DNA of 64,000 bases, from NCBI RefSeq assembly GCF_000226095.1, contig NC_016474.1, positions 62,001 to 126,000 on the forward strand. Direction: 5' to 3'. This DNA is from Thermothelomyces thermophilus ATCC 42464. Taxonomy: Eukaryota > Ascomycota > Sordariomycetes > Sordariales > Chaetomiaceae. A model generated the notes under the pieces. It did not search any database, was not told where the DNA came from, and was given only the letters and a program-made list of their open reading frames with translations. Positions within the stretch are counted from its first letter, which is position 1. Each line of letters begins with the position of its first letter. Of the stretch, positions 22,957-32,523 are shown piece after piece. The position numbers were made by a program, and so were the translations under genes.

Positions 22957-23547
22957 ATGTACCTTCCACAGCTGTTGCCTAAATCGGCAGCCCCTGACAA
23001 CAAGCACTCATCAGCGGCCGCTGTCAGTCCCCTCCCCAGCGACGGCTCGTTCCGGACCACATCAGAATCCGAGTCCGCATCCGTGACAATACCGCCACCA
23101 GCCACACGCGGCTCTCCGCCACACCAAACTCTCCTTGCTCTCGATCGCAACGAACAGCACCAGCACCATGCCGCCTCTTCCGAAGAGAACCTTGACCAGA
23201 CACCACAACCTCCTCTCCCCGTCCACCCCTATTACCACACTCTAGGCCCACCACGGCCCCTTCCCTCCCCCCCAGGTCATGATCGGAGGGGACGGAACGT
23301 GCACGGGCGGCCCTTGCTGCTGTTGCAGCAGCGGCTACAGGCCCGCGAGGCCGGGACGATGCGGGCACAGAACGTGACCATCGGCATCGTTGTCGGCGTG
23401 CTGCTGGCCGTCTTCCTTGCCGGTTTCTTCTACTTTGTCTGGCGCTACCACCGGTCTATCCGCATCCGCCGGAGGGGCGGCCATCACCGGCGTACCTCCA
23501 AGGGCTCGCGCAGCTCCGCTTCTCAGTCTACCGGTGCTGCTGCCTAG
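22957..23547 (+). CDS. Small single-pass membrane protein, start uncertain
   Basis: The open frame gives 196 residues. The first 110 are Pro/Ser/His-rich, low in complexity, and could be untranslated leader. The supported part is residues 135-196: MRAQNV, a 22-residue membrane helix (about 140-162, TIGIVVGVLLAVFL core), then a strongly basic RR/HH-rich tail and a Ser-rich end. The positive tail suggests the C-terminus is cytosolic. Internal ATG 23359 is an alternative start. A second ATG, at 23279 in another frame just after an acceptor-like CCCCCCCAG, opens a Cys-rich peptide containing four consecutive Cys that stops at the membrane helix, so an unrecognised intron or a frameshift is possible. 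The function is unknown. Confidence 0.55.
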   Translation: MYLPQLLPKSAAPDNKHSSAAAVSPLPSDGSFRTTSESESASVTIPPPATRGSPPHQTLLALDRNEQHQHHAASSEENLDQTPQPPLPVHPYYHTLGPPRPLPSPPGHDRRGRNVHGRPLLLLQQRLQAREAGTMRAQNVTIGIVVGVLLAVFLAGFFYFVWRYHRSIRIRRRGGHHRRTSKGSRSSASQSTGAAA

Positions 23548-24101
23548 TTTAAGGTCTTGGAGGGTTTGGGCGGTGCGGCTCTGGCGGAAAGGACAGCAGC
23601 AACAACAGAAACGACCCAAAATGAAAAAAAAAAAGAAAAGAAAAAGAAAAAGAAAAAAAGGGGGACAGGGGAAAAAAGGAGGTTTGCGCTAGGATGACTC
23701 GGATAAAGAAGGGATGGCTGGCGTGGCAATTTACGGGAGCGTCAAACCAGGTTGAGCTATCTTGTGGGTATGTACAATCAGGATGTGGATAACAAGTGTA
23801 AGATGCAAGAGTAGTACGGAGTACGAAAGTGGTTGACGTTAAGTACAAAGTCAGACACATTATATTTTTGGGTATAACATAATTATAACTCAATTACAAG
23901 GAATTTGGCAAACACCAGAATCCTGCTCTTTCAGCATGAATCTCCCCTCGGCCACTGTTAGATCAGTGCATATCGCGCTCGATAATTATCCTCTCCATCT
24001 TCAGCACCGTCGTCGATGAGCAGACGGGCAAAAAAGGAACATCAAAGGACGAATGTCCCGTATAATTATTGGACGACTCTCGTCATTCAACCTCGCAACT
24101 T
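23548..24101. other. Intergenic, A-rich run and recurring motif
   Basis: The stretch contains an A/G-rich run at about 23616-23685 and TACGGAGTA at 23815-23823. No gene is seen. Confidence 0.5.
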
Positions 24102-24183
24102 TGCCCACAGCCAGAATCGAACTAGCGACCTTGTCATTGCCTAGCTTTACTAGTGACACGCTCTACCACTGAGCCATGCGGGC
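24102..24183 (-). tRNA. tRNA-Thr(AGU) with a short intron
   Basis: The minus strand folds into a full cloverleaf. The acceptor stem is GCCCGCA/TGTGGGC (one G-U pair) with discriminator A. The D arm is GCTC-AGTGGTA-GAGC, the anticodon stem is TGTCA/TGACA, and the T arm is GCTAG-TTCGATT-CTGGC. The anticodon stem is interrupted by about 10 extra bases after CTAGTA. Removing them restores the 7-base loop CTAGTAA with anticodon AGU, decoding Thr ACU/ACC. The intron position, just 3' of the anticodon, is the canonical one for nuclear tRNAs. A-box (TGGCTCAGTGG) and B-box (AGTTCGATTCT) promoters are present. A T-run lies about 65 bp downstream. Confidence 0.93.
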
Positions 24184-24481
24184 TTTGTCGTTTGAAACAA
24201 GGCGCATATTGACAGTTGATGTGGTGGGGATGCGGTGGAGGTTGCCTTTAGGGTTGGTCCAAGCGGGTCTCGAAGCACCTAATTATCGCGCCCGTCTTGG
24301 CGGCAGGCATGTAATTATCAAGTAGTAAGGCCTCAAGACCGCGCGCGCTCTCTCCGTGTTGATGGTTGCTAGCAAAGGTCGCATCCTGGGGGAGGTTGGA
24401 CGCCCGTTTGGACGCCCTCAGCACCCCGCCCTGAATGTCAAGCGGGGAGTTATTATTTAAAACTGGGCAGCGGCAGCTGCG
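24184..24481. other. Intergenic spacer beside tRNA-Thr
   Basis: No gene is seen. One exact copy of the recurring GTAATTATC word occurs at 24311-24319. Confidence 0.5.
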
Positions 24482-25495
24482 TTAACGGCACATTGGTTCA
24501 GGCCGACGAGCGCGCTGCATGCTCTCGTTGCGTCGCCGGCTCCGATGATGTCTGGGCCGTTCCTCGGGTTGTTCATGGCTCCGGCCGTGCTCCCTATGAT
24601 TCCGATATCTTTCACTTCTCGGGACTCGTTCTGACCGCTCCAGTCCCCCCTCAGCTCTTGCTCTGCCCTTGCTCACCTCCCTTGCCTCCTCCGTTCGCGG
24701 TTTTCTTTGTCGTTCTCTCACCCAATCGCGAACCCCACCCTCACTCCGTTCTCTATCCTTCGTCGTCTCCCTGGTTAATGTCCTCTCCCTTGGCCTCTCC
24801 CAAGGCCTCTCCCTGGGCCGCTCCTTTTGCCCCGTTTCGTGAACCAAGCTCGGGTGCAAATTTCGCATATTGTTGATGCTCACTTGCAGGTTGACAAGCG
24901 AGCCGCTGAGCCGATCCGCGTCCGTTAGAAGAGCGTCACGAACCGCGCAGTCGCGGTGAGAGGGGGGCGGCGCAGAGTAGGCCAGGCGCCTGATGGAGTC
25001 GGACGCGCTCTGCAACTCCGTCGTGACGCTGTCCAGCGCGGCCGATAGGTCCGGGTCGACCGCGCCCGCACCGACGTCTTGCCCGGGCTGTGGCTTCCCT
25101 TTCGCAGCAGACCTGCTTCCGCTTTGCGTAGCGGCGGCGGCGGCAGCAGCTTTCTTCTTCTTGGCTTCCTTTCGACGGCGGACCAGGGCCCGGATGCCAA
25201 ACCCAAAAGCCCCGACCACGAGCTGGCTGATCAAGGCGTGTACGTCGCCACTTTCACTGCGCGGCAGGTCACGGCTGCTGCTCCCTTTGCTTTCCGAAGA
25301 TGGGTCCCTCGTCCTGGTGCGACTAGATCTGGGGTGGGCCCTTCGAGATCGAGTCTCAGATTGTGCCTGTCGCTCGCTGAGCTTCTTGAGGGTATACGAG
25401 AGGACTGCGCGGCCAACTTGTTGCAGAATCTCGGGCGGCTCTTTCGAGCCTTCCAACTTGGATGAAGCCCTTGGCGAGCGACGCGAATTAGCCAT
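24482..25495 (-). CDS. Hypothetical basic, Arg-rich protein
   Basis: A single uninterrupted frame of 337 residues starts at an ATG in good context. Residues 20-45 form a helical block (EILQQVGRAVLSYTLKKL), and residues 86-105 are a moderately hydrophobic helix (ALISQLVVGAFGFGIRALV) followed by RRRKEAKKKK. An Ala tract follows, then a helical segment at about 148-212. The last 120 residues are almost wholly Arg/Glu/Pro/Ser repeats and probably disordered. The hydrophobic helix plus basic stop-transfer cluster could be a membrane anchor, but it is short. No family is recognised. Codon usage and length make it a credible gene. No intron signals are needed. Confidence 0.7.
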   Translation of the reverse strand: MANSRRSPRASSKLEGSKEPPEILQQVGRAVLSYTLKKLSERQAQSETRSRRAHPRSSRTRTRDPSSESKGSSSRDLPRSESGDVHALISQLVVGAFGFGIRALVRRRKEAKKKKAAAAAAATQSGSRSAAKGKPQPGQDVGAGAVDPDLSAALDSVTTELQSASDSIRRLAYSAPPPSHRDCAVRDALLTDADRLSGSLVNLQVSINNMRNLHPSLVHETGQKERPRERPWERPRERTLTRETTKDRERSEGGVRDWVRERQRKPRTEEAREVSKGRARAEGGLERSERVPRSERYRNHREHGRSHEQPEERPRHHRSRRRNESMQRARRPEPMCR

Positions 25496-26098
25496 ATTGC
25501 TCTGTCTCGGATCTTGATGCAGATTGTGCGATTCTCCGGATCGCTAATTGATCGAGGGTGCGATGGGAGAAAGAATGGTGGAGATGGCAATTTTGGACCC
25601 TAATAAGGTACCGATCATTTTCCTTCAAGGAGTAGTGCCTCTCGGCGCGGTACGGTGATCTTATTGCCTGCGCTTTATGCTTCCTGCTCCACGCGATGCG
25701 CGCGACTCGTGGTCGTGAGGTGTGATGACGGCGCTCGGGTCAGTCAGATGCATCGCGTGACCAGGTGACCAAGGCAGCACCACCACCCACCACCACCGGG
25801 TCTATCCATAATAGCCATCCAGGGAGCCGAGCCACACATGCGCGGCCGTATCAACAGCGCCACTGTTGCGGCATTTCCATCCTCCAGCCAGGCGGGTCAA
25901 ATGTGTTGCTTTCATCCCCCTTAACTCCACCTAGGATTCAGAAGCAGTTGGCAAGGCTTCTTGTCACCATTACATCAAGTCAGAAAATTCAGTCATTTTA
26001 ATGGCCAAGCCGCTCACTGCTGCCTTTCTAACCGCTGCCGACTTGCTTGCTCCGAGTCCCTGATAGCGTCAGGTTCCGGTCGTCCCTTTGAAGGGACC
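25496..26098. other. Intergenic region upstream of the Arg-rich protein gene
   Basis: The stretch lies between the 5' end of the minus-strand gene at 25495 and the 3' end of the small minus-strand gene at 26099. No gene or clear regulatory element is recognised. Confidence 0.5.
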
Positions 26099-26449
26099 CT
26101 ACCTGGGGCCAAAGACTTGCAGGATGGATAACTCGAGCCGCCCATTTATCCTCGCTTGCATCTTGACATCAACATCCAAATCCATGTCAAGTCTCACTGC
26201 CGGGGCACCCCCGCCGTCACTTCGATGCTGTGCTTCCACGGCCGTATCATGGTTTCGCAACACCCGGGTCTCTCGATAAGGCCTTGACTTCGAAAGTTGG
26301 GTATCGCGCTCAAAGCTCTGAGCTCTTGCAAGACTTCTCTCCTGTTGCTCTGTTGCGCCTCTGTCCTCCGTCTGCGTCGCAACATCCACAACTGGCTCGC
26401 TGGCCCGACCCGGCTCCATTTCCGAGCCCTCCGTCGCGCGTTCACTCAT
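26099..26449 (-). CDS. Small hypothetical protein with Asp/Val-alternating C-terminus
   Basis: The uninterrupted frame gives 116 residues. The first 80 are hydrophilic and probably disordered (Glu/Arg/Gln-rich). Residues 86-110 alternate hydrophobic and acidic residues (VRLDMDLDVDVKMQARI) and end in a hydrophobic LELSIL segment, which looks like a conserved amphipathic strand or helix and is the strongest sign that the frame is real. I recall similar C-termini in short uncharacterised fungal proteins, but no function is known to me. It is transcribed in the same direction as its neighbours on both sides. Confidence 0.5.
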   Translation of the reverse strand: MSERATEGSEMEPGRASEPVVDVATQTEDRGATEQQERSLARAQSFERDTQLSKSRPYRETRVLRNHDTAVEAQHRSDGGGAPAVRLDMDLDVDVKMQARINGRLELSILQVFGPR

Positions 26450-26872
26450 TGTGCTCCTTTCTTAGCGTGCCAAGAGAATACCCATGTTCGGCCAGAGTCG
26501 CGTAGTCAACAGAACTGCATGGGGGCGTAGAGGAGGACAGGAACGTGCTTAAAAGATAGCTGACTGGGTTGCCAGAAAGTCGCGCGGTCTGGCAGACAAT
26601 TGTGGAACGACGATACGACCGAGTCGTTGGAGCATGACATCACCTCAGATCCTTGACGTCGATCCGCCCGACCTGGCGTCAGGGTCCAACCACGGCGCGA
26701 GAAGTGTTTGCAGTAGTCACAAAAAGCAGAGGCGTGAAAAGGCAGCTTCGAGGGCGGACGACGGGATTCCTATTGTGATTCTGCTGAGCAGGCTCTCAGA
26801 TAAACCGTGGCTGCGCTTCCCAATATTGTCGAAATCTGTTGTTCATGTAGTGGCCGCGGCACCTTTGAAGTG
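26450..26872. other. Intergenic region between small protein and thioredoxin genes
   Basis: This 420-bp gap contains no supported gene. It must include the promoter of the small gene on the left and the 3' end of the thioredoxin transcript. Confidence 0.5.
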
Positions 26873-27262
26873 TTATTTTGCGGCGGCAGCGTCGGCCTTC
26901 TCTTTTGCAAGCCTCCCCACTTTCTCTACCGCCTGTGCCAAGGCCGGCAAGTCCGCGCCTTGTATTCTTTCATTGGCGTTGACGGCGACCTGCTTGCCCT
27001 CCTTGAAGAACATAAAGGTGGGCATGGCAGCGACCGAGTACCTCTGGGCAACGGGTCGGACTTTGTCGACGTCCACCTTGGCGAAGGCAAGAAACCCGGG
27101 AATCGAGAATGTCGACGCCATCCGGAGAAAGTGCGGGGCGATCATCTTGCATGGCCCACACCAGTCGGCGTAGAAGTCGACGACTACGTATCGCGTGCTC
27201 GCGAGGAGCGAGTCGAAGTCGCTTTCCGAAGCAACGTGGTTGATCGCGTGGGATTCAGACAT
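26873..27262 (-). CDS. Thioredoxin-like protein
   Basis: The product is 129 residues from the ATG at 27262 (MSESHAINHV); the frame extends 18 bp upstream only from a GTG and is not used. It is a classic thioredoxin fold. The redox site WCGPC has Cys35 and Cys38, preceded by VVVDFYAD, the buried acid/strand pattern of the family. The cis-proline loop AAMPTFMFF and the KVDVDKVRPVAQRY segment are in place. The C-terminus carries a 15-20-residue Lys/Ala-rich extension beyond the core. It acts as a disulfide reductase reduced by thioredoxin reductase. No targeting peptide is seen, so it is probably cytosolic. A double telomere-like motif lies about 207 bp upstream of the start. Confidence 0.93.
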   Translation of the reverse strand: MSESHAINHVASESDFDSLLASTRYVVVDFYADWCGPCKMIAPHFLRMASTFSIPGFLAFAKVDVDKVRPVAQRYSVAAMPTFMFFKEGKQVAVNANERIQGADLPALAQAVEKVGRLAKEKADAAAAK

Positions 27263-28950
27263 GGCGCGAATATCAGGCACTCGCTATCGGGGGTCGAGAG
27301 GTACTTTAGCAAGGCGAAATCTATTGTCGATGGCAGGGCAGGAACGATGCTGGGCCGAATCGGAGGGGTAAGACTGAATAAAATGATGGGGACCGGTCGG
27401 GAGACGCGCGATGCGCGGGGGTACTGGTACTGGGTCGCCCACTCCGGCCCTGGAGCCCAATCGGAAACAACCCTAACCCTCATTAACCGGCCCCTCCCCA
27501 TCCAGACCAAGCTCACGAGAAATTGGTAGAGGTTTGATAAGCAGCAACGGGCGGCAACGGGCGGCAACGAGCATCTGTTGAGAAAAAAGCAACTGTAGAA
27601 TCTCCGTGAGAATAACCTAAAAGGGACAAGCCTTCCTGACCGCCGGGTAAGCAACAGGCCTTTCAAGTCTTTAGTCTCGGTTCACACTGTACAGAACCGT
27701 CACTATGGAATGGGTTGCCAGGAGTTGGAGCAGAAAAAAAGCAAGTCGTTCTCGACCCACGTCACTTGCATGTCTAGTGTATGTACACTAGGAACAAGAG
27801 GCGGCTTCAATAGCGGTGAAGGAACTACCTAAGTCTTCGAGAAAACTGCCGATCAGCACAGAAGGCCACAGTCATTATTCTGCTTGCAGTCAACTCCGTC
27901 AAGCGATCAAGCGCCAATGTTCTCAAAAAAACAAATAGCAGATAAGCTCTCTGCAGCGGAGCTCGGGTTCTCGGGAGCCATGTTGGTGATTCGGTCTCAT
28001 ACATACGTTGGAACGATGCATAGGAACTTTGAACCACTGGAATGTACTAATGTTGAGAGGCTGTATGTATGTACGCGGCCACTTAGGGAATAACATCCCT
28101 TGTCTTCCTCCGGTATCCTGCAGCTAAGTGTGCACAGTGGCTGTAAGAATGCGCCGGGGAATACAAAGATTGTGCACTCAATACCAGTCTGATGAAGGTC
28201 ACTGAGCTTTCAGGATTGCCAGCGATTTCGGCCCGTCCGTGGCATAAGATAAACACGAGGCTCGGCGTTAACTGACCTCCATCCATCAACGAACAAACAG
28301 GGAGTGTTCGAGATCTACCACCATATGACATCCCGCTCCCACATACACTGTACCCTGGCCATCTTTGAAACCTCTGGTAATCTGGTTCGGCATCTAAGCG
28401 GCCACGCAACCCCACTGTCACCTTAGGATTGTACCTTGACGGCTCAGGGAGATTGACGTGAGCTACAATGCTTTTGCAGCTACCATCAGTTCCTCTACTT
28501 CCTTCCGTTTGCTTTCTTTCTTGGGCCTGATACAGTCTGCTGGCTATTTCCCTACCTAGGTACCTAAGCTGTCTAGGAGGTAAGGTAGGTACCGACTTAC
28601 GTACCATTTATGGAAGTTACCAGGGAGCCAAATGCCGCGAGCATGCACACTCATCTCGCAGGAAGCAGTCGCATGCCGGCGAGGAAACGCCAGTCAGGGA
28701 AAGAGCAAGAGGGGCGTTCGGAAAGAAACATCTAACTTTCAGGTTCCCGTTGCAGAAAATCTTCGCGGGCTGCCGCTCATAAAACTGGAGGCTTCCGCCT
28801 TCCGCTCTTCCTCAAACTCTCTCCTTCCCAACCTTCCCCAGCCCATTCTTCCCTCCTAAATGCACCCATCATTCTGTCTGCGAGTCGTTTGAATCATCTC
28901 GAGCAACGCCAGATCAACACTCTTTCCCAAGCTTCGAACCTGAGCACACC
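27263..28950. promoter_or_regulatory. Divergent intergenic region, thioredoxin and SnoaL-like genes
   Basis: AACCCTAACCCT lies at 27469-27480, in the thioredoxin promoter region. A cluster of palindromic TACCTAGGTA and related GGTAGGTA words lies at 28550-28595. A pyrimidine-rich leader (about 28800-28860) precedes the downstream gene. No gene is recognised in the 1.7 kb. Confidence 0.4.
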
Positions 28951-29745
28951 ATGACTTCTCCCGCTGATCCCCACAGCAAGTGCTTCTCGCACATCAACGG
29001 CACTAGCGACCAGCTTAGAGATCGCCTCGCCGTCTCGGAGCTCTGCAAGGGCTGGCCCGTCTACCGTGACGCGTCCGAGTGGAAGAACTACCGCAACCTG
29101 TTTACTGAGGATGCCACAGTCTGGACTAGTAAGTCATGAAGGCATCATCTCGCCCCGGCCGCGGCACGCTCCGGCTGACCAGTTTCTACGTGGCTAGCCT
29201 GGAGCGGCCCCCGCCATGTCGACGACTTCATCGCCATCTCCAAAGCAGGAAAGGAGAAGGGCGTCTTTATCATGCACCGCGAGTGCGGCACGCTGGTCGA
29301 GCTCAACAGCTGCAACCGCCGCGCCATCGGCAAGATGAAGGCGACCATCACGCACCGCTTCAAGTTTGACCCGTCAACGGGCGGCCCTGGCGTTTCTCCC
29401 GTCACGGAAACTGCCGAGTTCGACGTCGACTGCGACTGTCGCTTCATCTTCTTCTGCGAGAAGAACCCCGCCACCGATGAGTGGAAGGCAAAGTACGTCA
29501 AGCTGTTCTATGAGAAGGACAAGGTTGTTCCCGTCGACGGTCGCACTGCTCCCGTCTTTACCAAGGAGGAACTCGACAAAATTCCCGTCGGTTACAAGTA
29601 TCTCGGCGCTGCTCAGGCGCGTATCGGCTACCAGATCGACCTGGACCTTCCCACCGCCAGTGGCGAGTTGTTCGGTCGCATGTACGCGGAGATGGAGAAG
29701 TGGCTGGACGGCAAGCCGGTTGACCTTTTTTGGGAGAGCAAGTGA
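28951..29745 (+). CDS. NTF2/SnoaL-like domain protein
   Basis: Exons 28951-29128 and 29198-29745 join across a 69-bp intron (donor GTAAGT, branch GGCTGAC, acceptor GGCTAG) with the phase preserved, giving 241 residues. The N-terminal block RDRLAVSELCKGWPVYRDAS, then NLFTEDATVWT and TWSGPRHVDDFIAIS, match the SnoaL-like (NTF2-superfamily) pattern in which an N-terminal helix pair leads into a cone-shaped barrel. The later MHRECGT and TAEFDVDCDCRFIFF strands complete it. Family members include polyketide cyclases and scytalone-dehydratase-like enzymes, but many fungal members have no known reaction, and I see no decisive catalytic dyad. There is no signal peptide, so it is probably cytosolic. 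Confidence 0.85.
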
Positions 29746-32523
29746 TGGCGCAGAGTACCTTATCTTTCAAATAGCAGGCAAGGACGCTGGAAGCCGGCTA
29801 AGGAGATTGATACCCCGGGCAAAGGGCATCGGTTTCAATTCTACGGGCGTTCAGCGTGATGTTCTCTCTTCTCTCCAGACCTCGGGGTTCGAGTGCCTGT
29901 GGAAGTAAGGCTCATGGCTCATGGGAGTTTAGGTCTCTTAGAACGTGGCCGTTCACTGTGTGTTCAAACATATCAGAACAGGTTGCTTGAACGATGCCAT
30001 TGTGACACCACATCTGCCGTTCCTGCAAGATCTGACCCGGACTTTTGGATATGAACAGCACCAAGAGATCTGCATACCGAAAAAGCGGTGCCCCGGGACA
30101 TTCCCTAATGGCCAAGCTTCTTCCGATGTCGGATCATCCGAAGCATTCTTTCTCTTGGAGTCACTCTGGCCAAGTCACCCATAATTCTGCGTGTGCTTCC
30201 TTCTCATCCCTTGCACACAAATTTGAATTGGTCGTGAGTGAACATAATGTCTTACTTCATACTAGGATTGATTGGTCGGCATGTAAAAGCCCCTACCTAT
30301 ACGGCTGGCCGATAATGCCGTGAATCAACAGGTTCTAGCCCGGGAAAGACATGGCTTCGAACCTAGAGAGAGGGCGTTATACAAACGAATAAAGCCTATA
30401 TCATTTATGAAACTTAAAGTGTGACAGTCATTTTCGGACATCCATTCTCTACTCTTACTGGCCTTCTTCAGACCCTCACTTGAACGTTGTAACAATCTTC
30501 ACGAGACAACTTCCCAGGTTATCAACAGGTTATACACCGATGTCCTAGTTGCTCTGGATGCACAAAGGAGAGGAATCAAAAAGGACATTCTCTGTCACTT
30601 TATCCATTATTGTTATTATTCTTGGTAGTTTGTCTATTTACTTTGCATAATTAGTCATATACAGCTTGGAGTCAAAACCTTCTTCAACTAATACTAGTAG
30701 AACCCAAGCTAGCCACAACAAGTCGTCCAGGTCGCAGGGCCTTACTCTTCAGACCGTTTTTTGCCAACCACATTGTTCAAGAACCGGTTCGGTGAATGGA
30801 CAGGCACCGGAAGCAGTAAGCCATGGCCCAACCCGGCCTGTCACCGAATCCCTTCTAAAACATGCACAGAGACCACATGACTGTACTGGGTACCCTGACA
30901 TAGTAGGTGCGTTCCTTTTGACGCAGAGTTCCTCGGCTTTTTCTAAATGATGGCGCACCTAGTGGTGTGGTCTCAAAGACACAAAGTGAGACTGGCGTAT
31001 GTGCATACATGGATAGTACTATTCTGGACTCAGCGCACCCCATATCCATGCATAGGCACTTACTAGAAGAGTCTGGGGCATGCATACATGTACATACGTC
31101 CGCATGTATGCCCCGTTGTGTGTATGTATAATTATACATAGCGTGTCGGTGCTGCACGCCAAAGGGGCTACACCGCCTTTAACTCCCAGGCTAGTAGCCC
31201 ACGTATGAAAGACGTGGCGGCCTTGGCTTGACTGTCGACAAGAGCCCCCGGTTTCTGTATGTAGTAGCCGGCATATGTAAGGTAGTGTTAATAGACGCGA
31301 TGCCCCCGAACGAGGTATCCCGTGATGCGCACCCTCCCCACCCCCTTCCCACCTTTCTTTCTTTCTTCCATCCCCAAGGTTGCGGATAGCACGAACCCTC
31401 TGCAAGTTTTCCAAGGCCTAGACCTTGCATTATTATGCCACTACCTTGCTACGCTTAACCGATTACTCTTTCAGTCCACTTCTGAGAGAGAGCTCCTCGA
31501 GTGGTGATGGCACACGTGTGAATCTAGGCCTGGATGGAGCATGAAGTAAAATATCATTGTCCTGATGCCTCCAATGGTTCTGTGTGAATATCCAGCCCTC
31601 GGCCGGGTTGTTTTCCAGGCCGGGCAATGTAGCGGATTATCTATTCATCTTCTGGACGGTGATCATCGGGGGAGCAAAAAAGCAATGCAAGGGAGAGAAG
31701 CGGTGGGGTGACATAGATTGACAATATAAGACACATGTGGATACACATAGGCAGTCAGCTCTATAGAATCAAGGGACATATGTAAACACACTCCCCAGAC
31801 CATTGTATTCACCCCAATGTTCTAGTTTCCAAGACCAAGTACGGATTACACGCAGTACCCCGAACACAAGTGAACGGTGTCTCTTCTAAAACAGAATCCA
31901 CCAGTGAGCCCGCTCCACACATCATGTACATCTGCACACATGTCTCCACCCCTCGCACTTTTTTTCCGCTCCGCATCGTGTCGTCAACGGTACACATCAT
32001 GGTCCATCACGACAAGAGGCTATGCGCCCAAACCAAAGTCTAAAATGCAGAAGCCGATACATGAATGTCCATGTACAAGATTGGGGGGGGTATCTATCAT
32101 CAGTCATAACCATATCCAAAACAACATGTGTCCCAACAAAAACATGAGTCAGAAAACGGGGAAAAAAAGATCAGCCAAAAAAGGAAAAGAAAAGAAAAAA
32201 GAAAAGAAAAGAAAAAAGCAACTTTTTGTCATAGACCATGCCACCCATGTTGAACAGAGCCGAAAGTTACAAAGAGCGTAGGAGAGATACCATGATGAAG
32301 GAATTAAAGGGAATAATGCTCCGGGAAGAGAACGACGGAAATGGAATAAAACAGGCAGGAAATAATAGGAGCGAAATAACGCAAAGAACGCAAACCCTCG
32401 CTTCCTTCTTGAGCCATGTCGCGTAACAAGCTTGTCACGCCCATCCCGGGCACCCAGGAGCGCCGACTTCCCTGGAATCCCGCCACAATAGACATGGAGC
32501 CACAATAGACACGGAGCGGCCGT
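29746..32523. other. Gene-free stretch (2.8 kb)
   Basis: Frames are short and show no family signature or splice-supported continuation. An A/G-rich run lies at about 32155-32218. Part of the right side is presumably 3' UTR of the coiled-coil gene. Confidence 0.5.
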
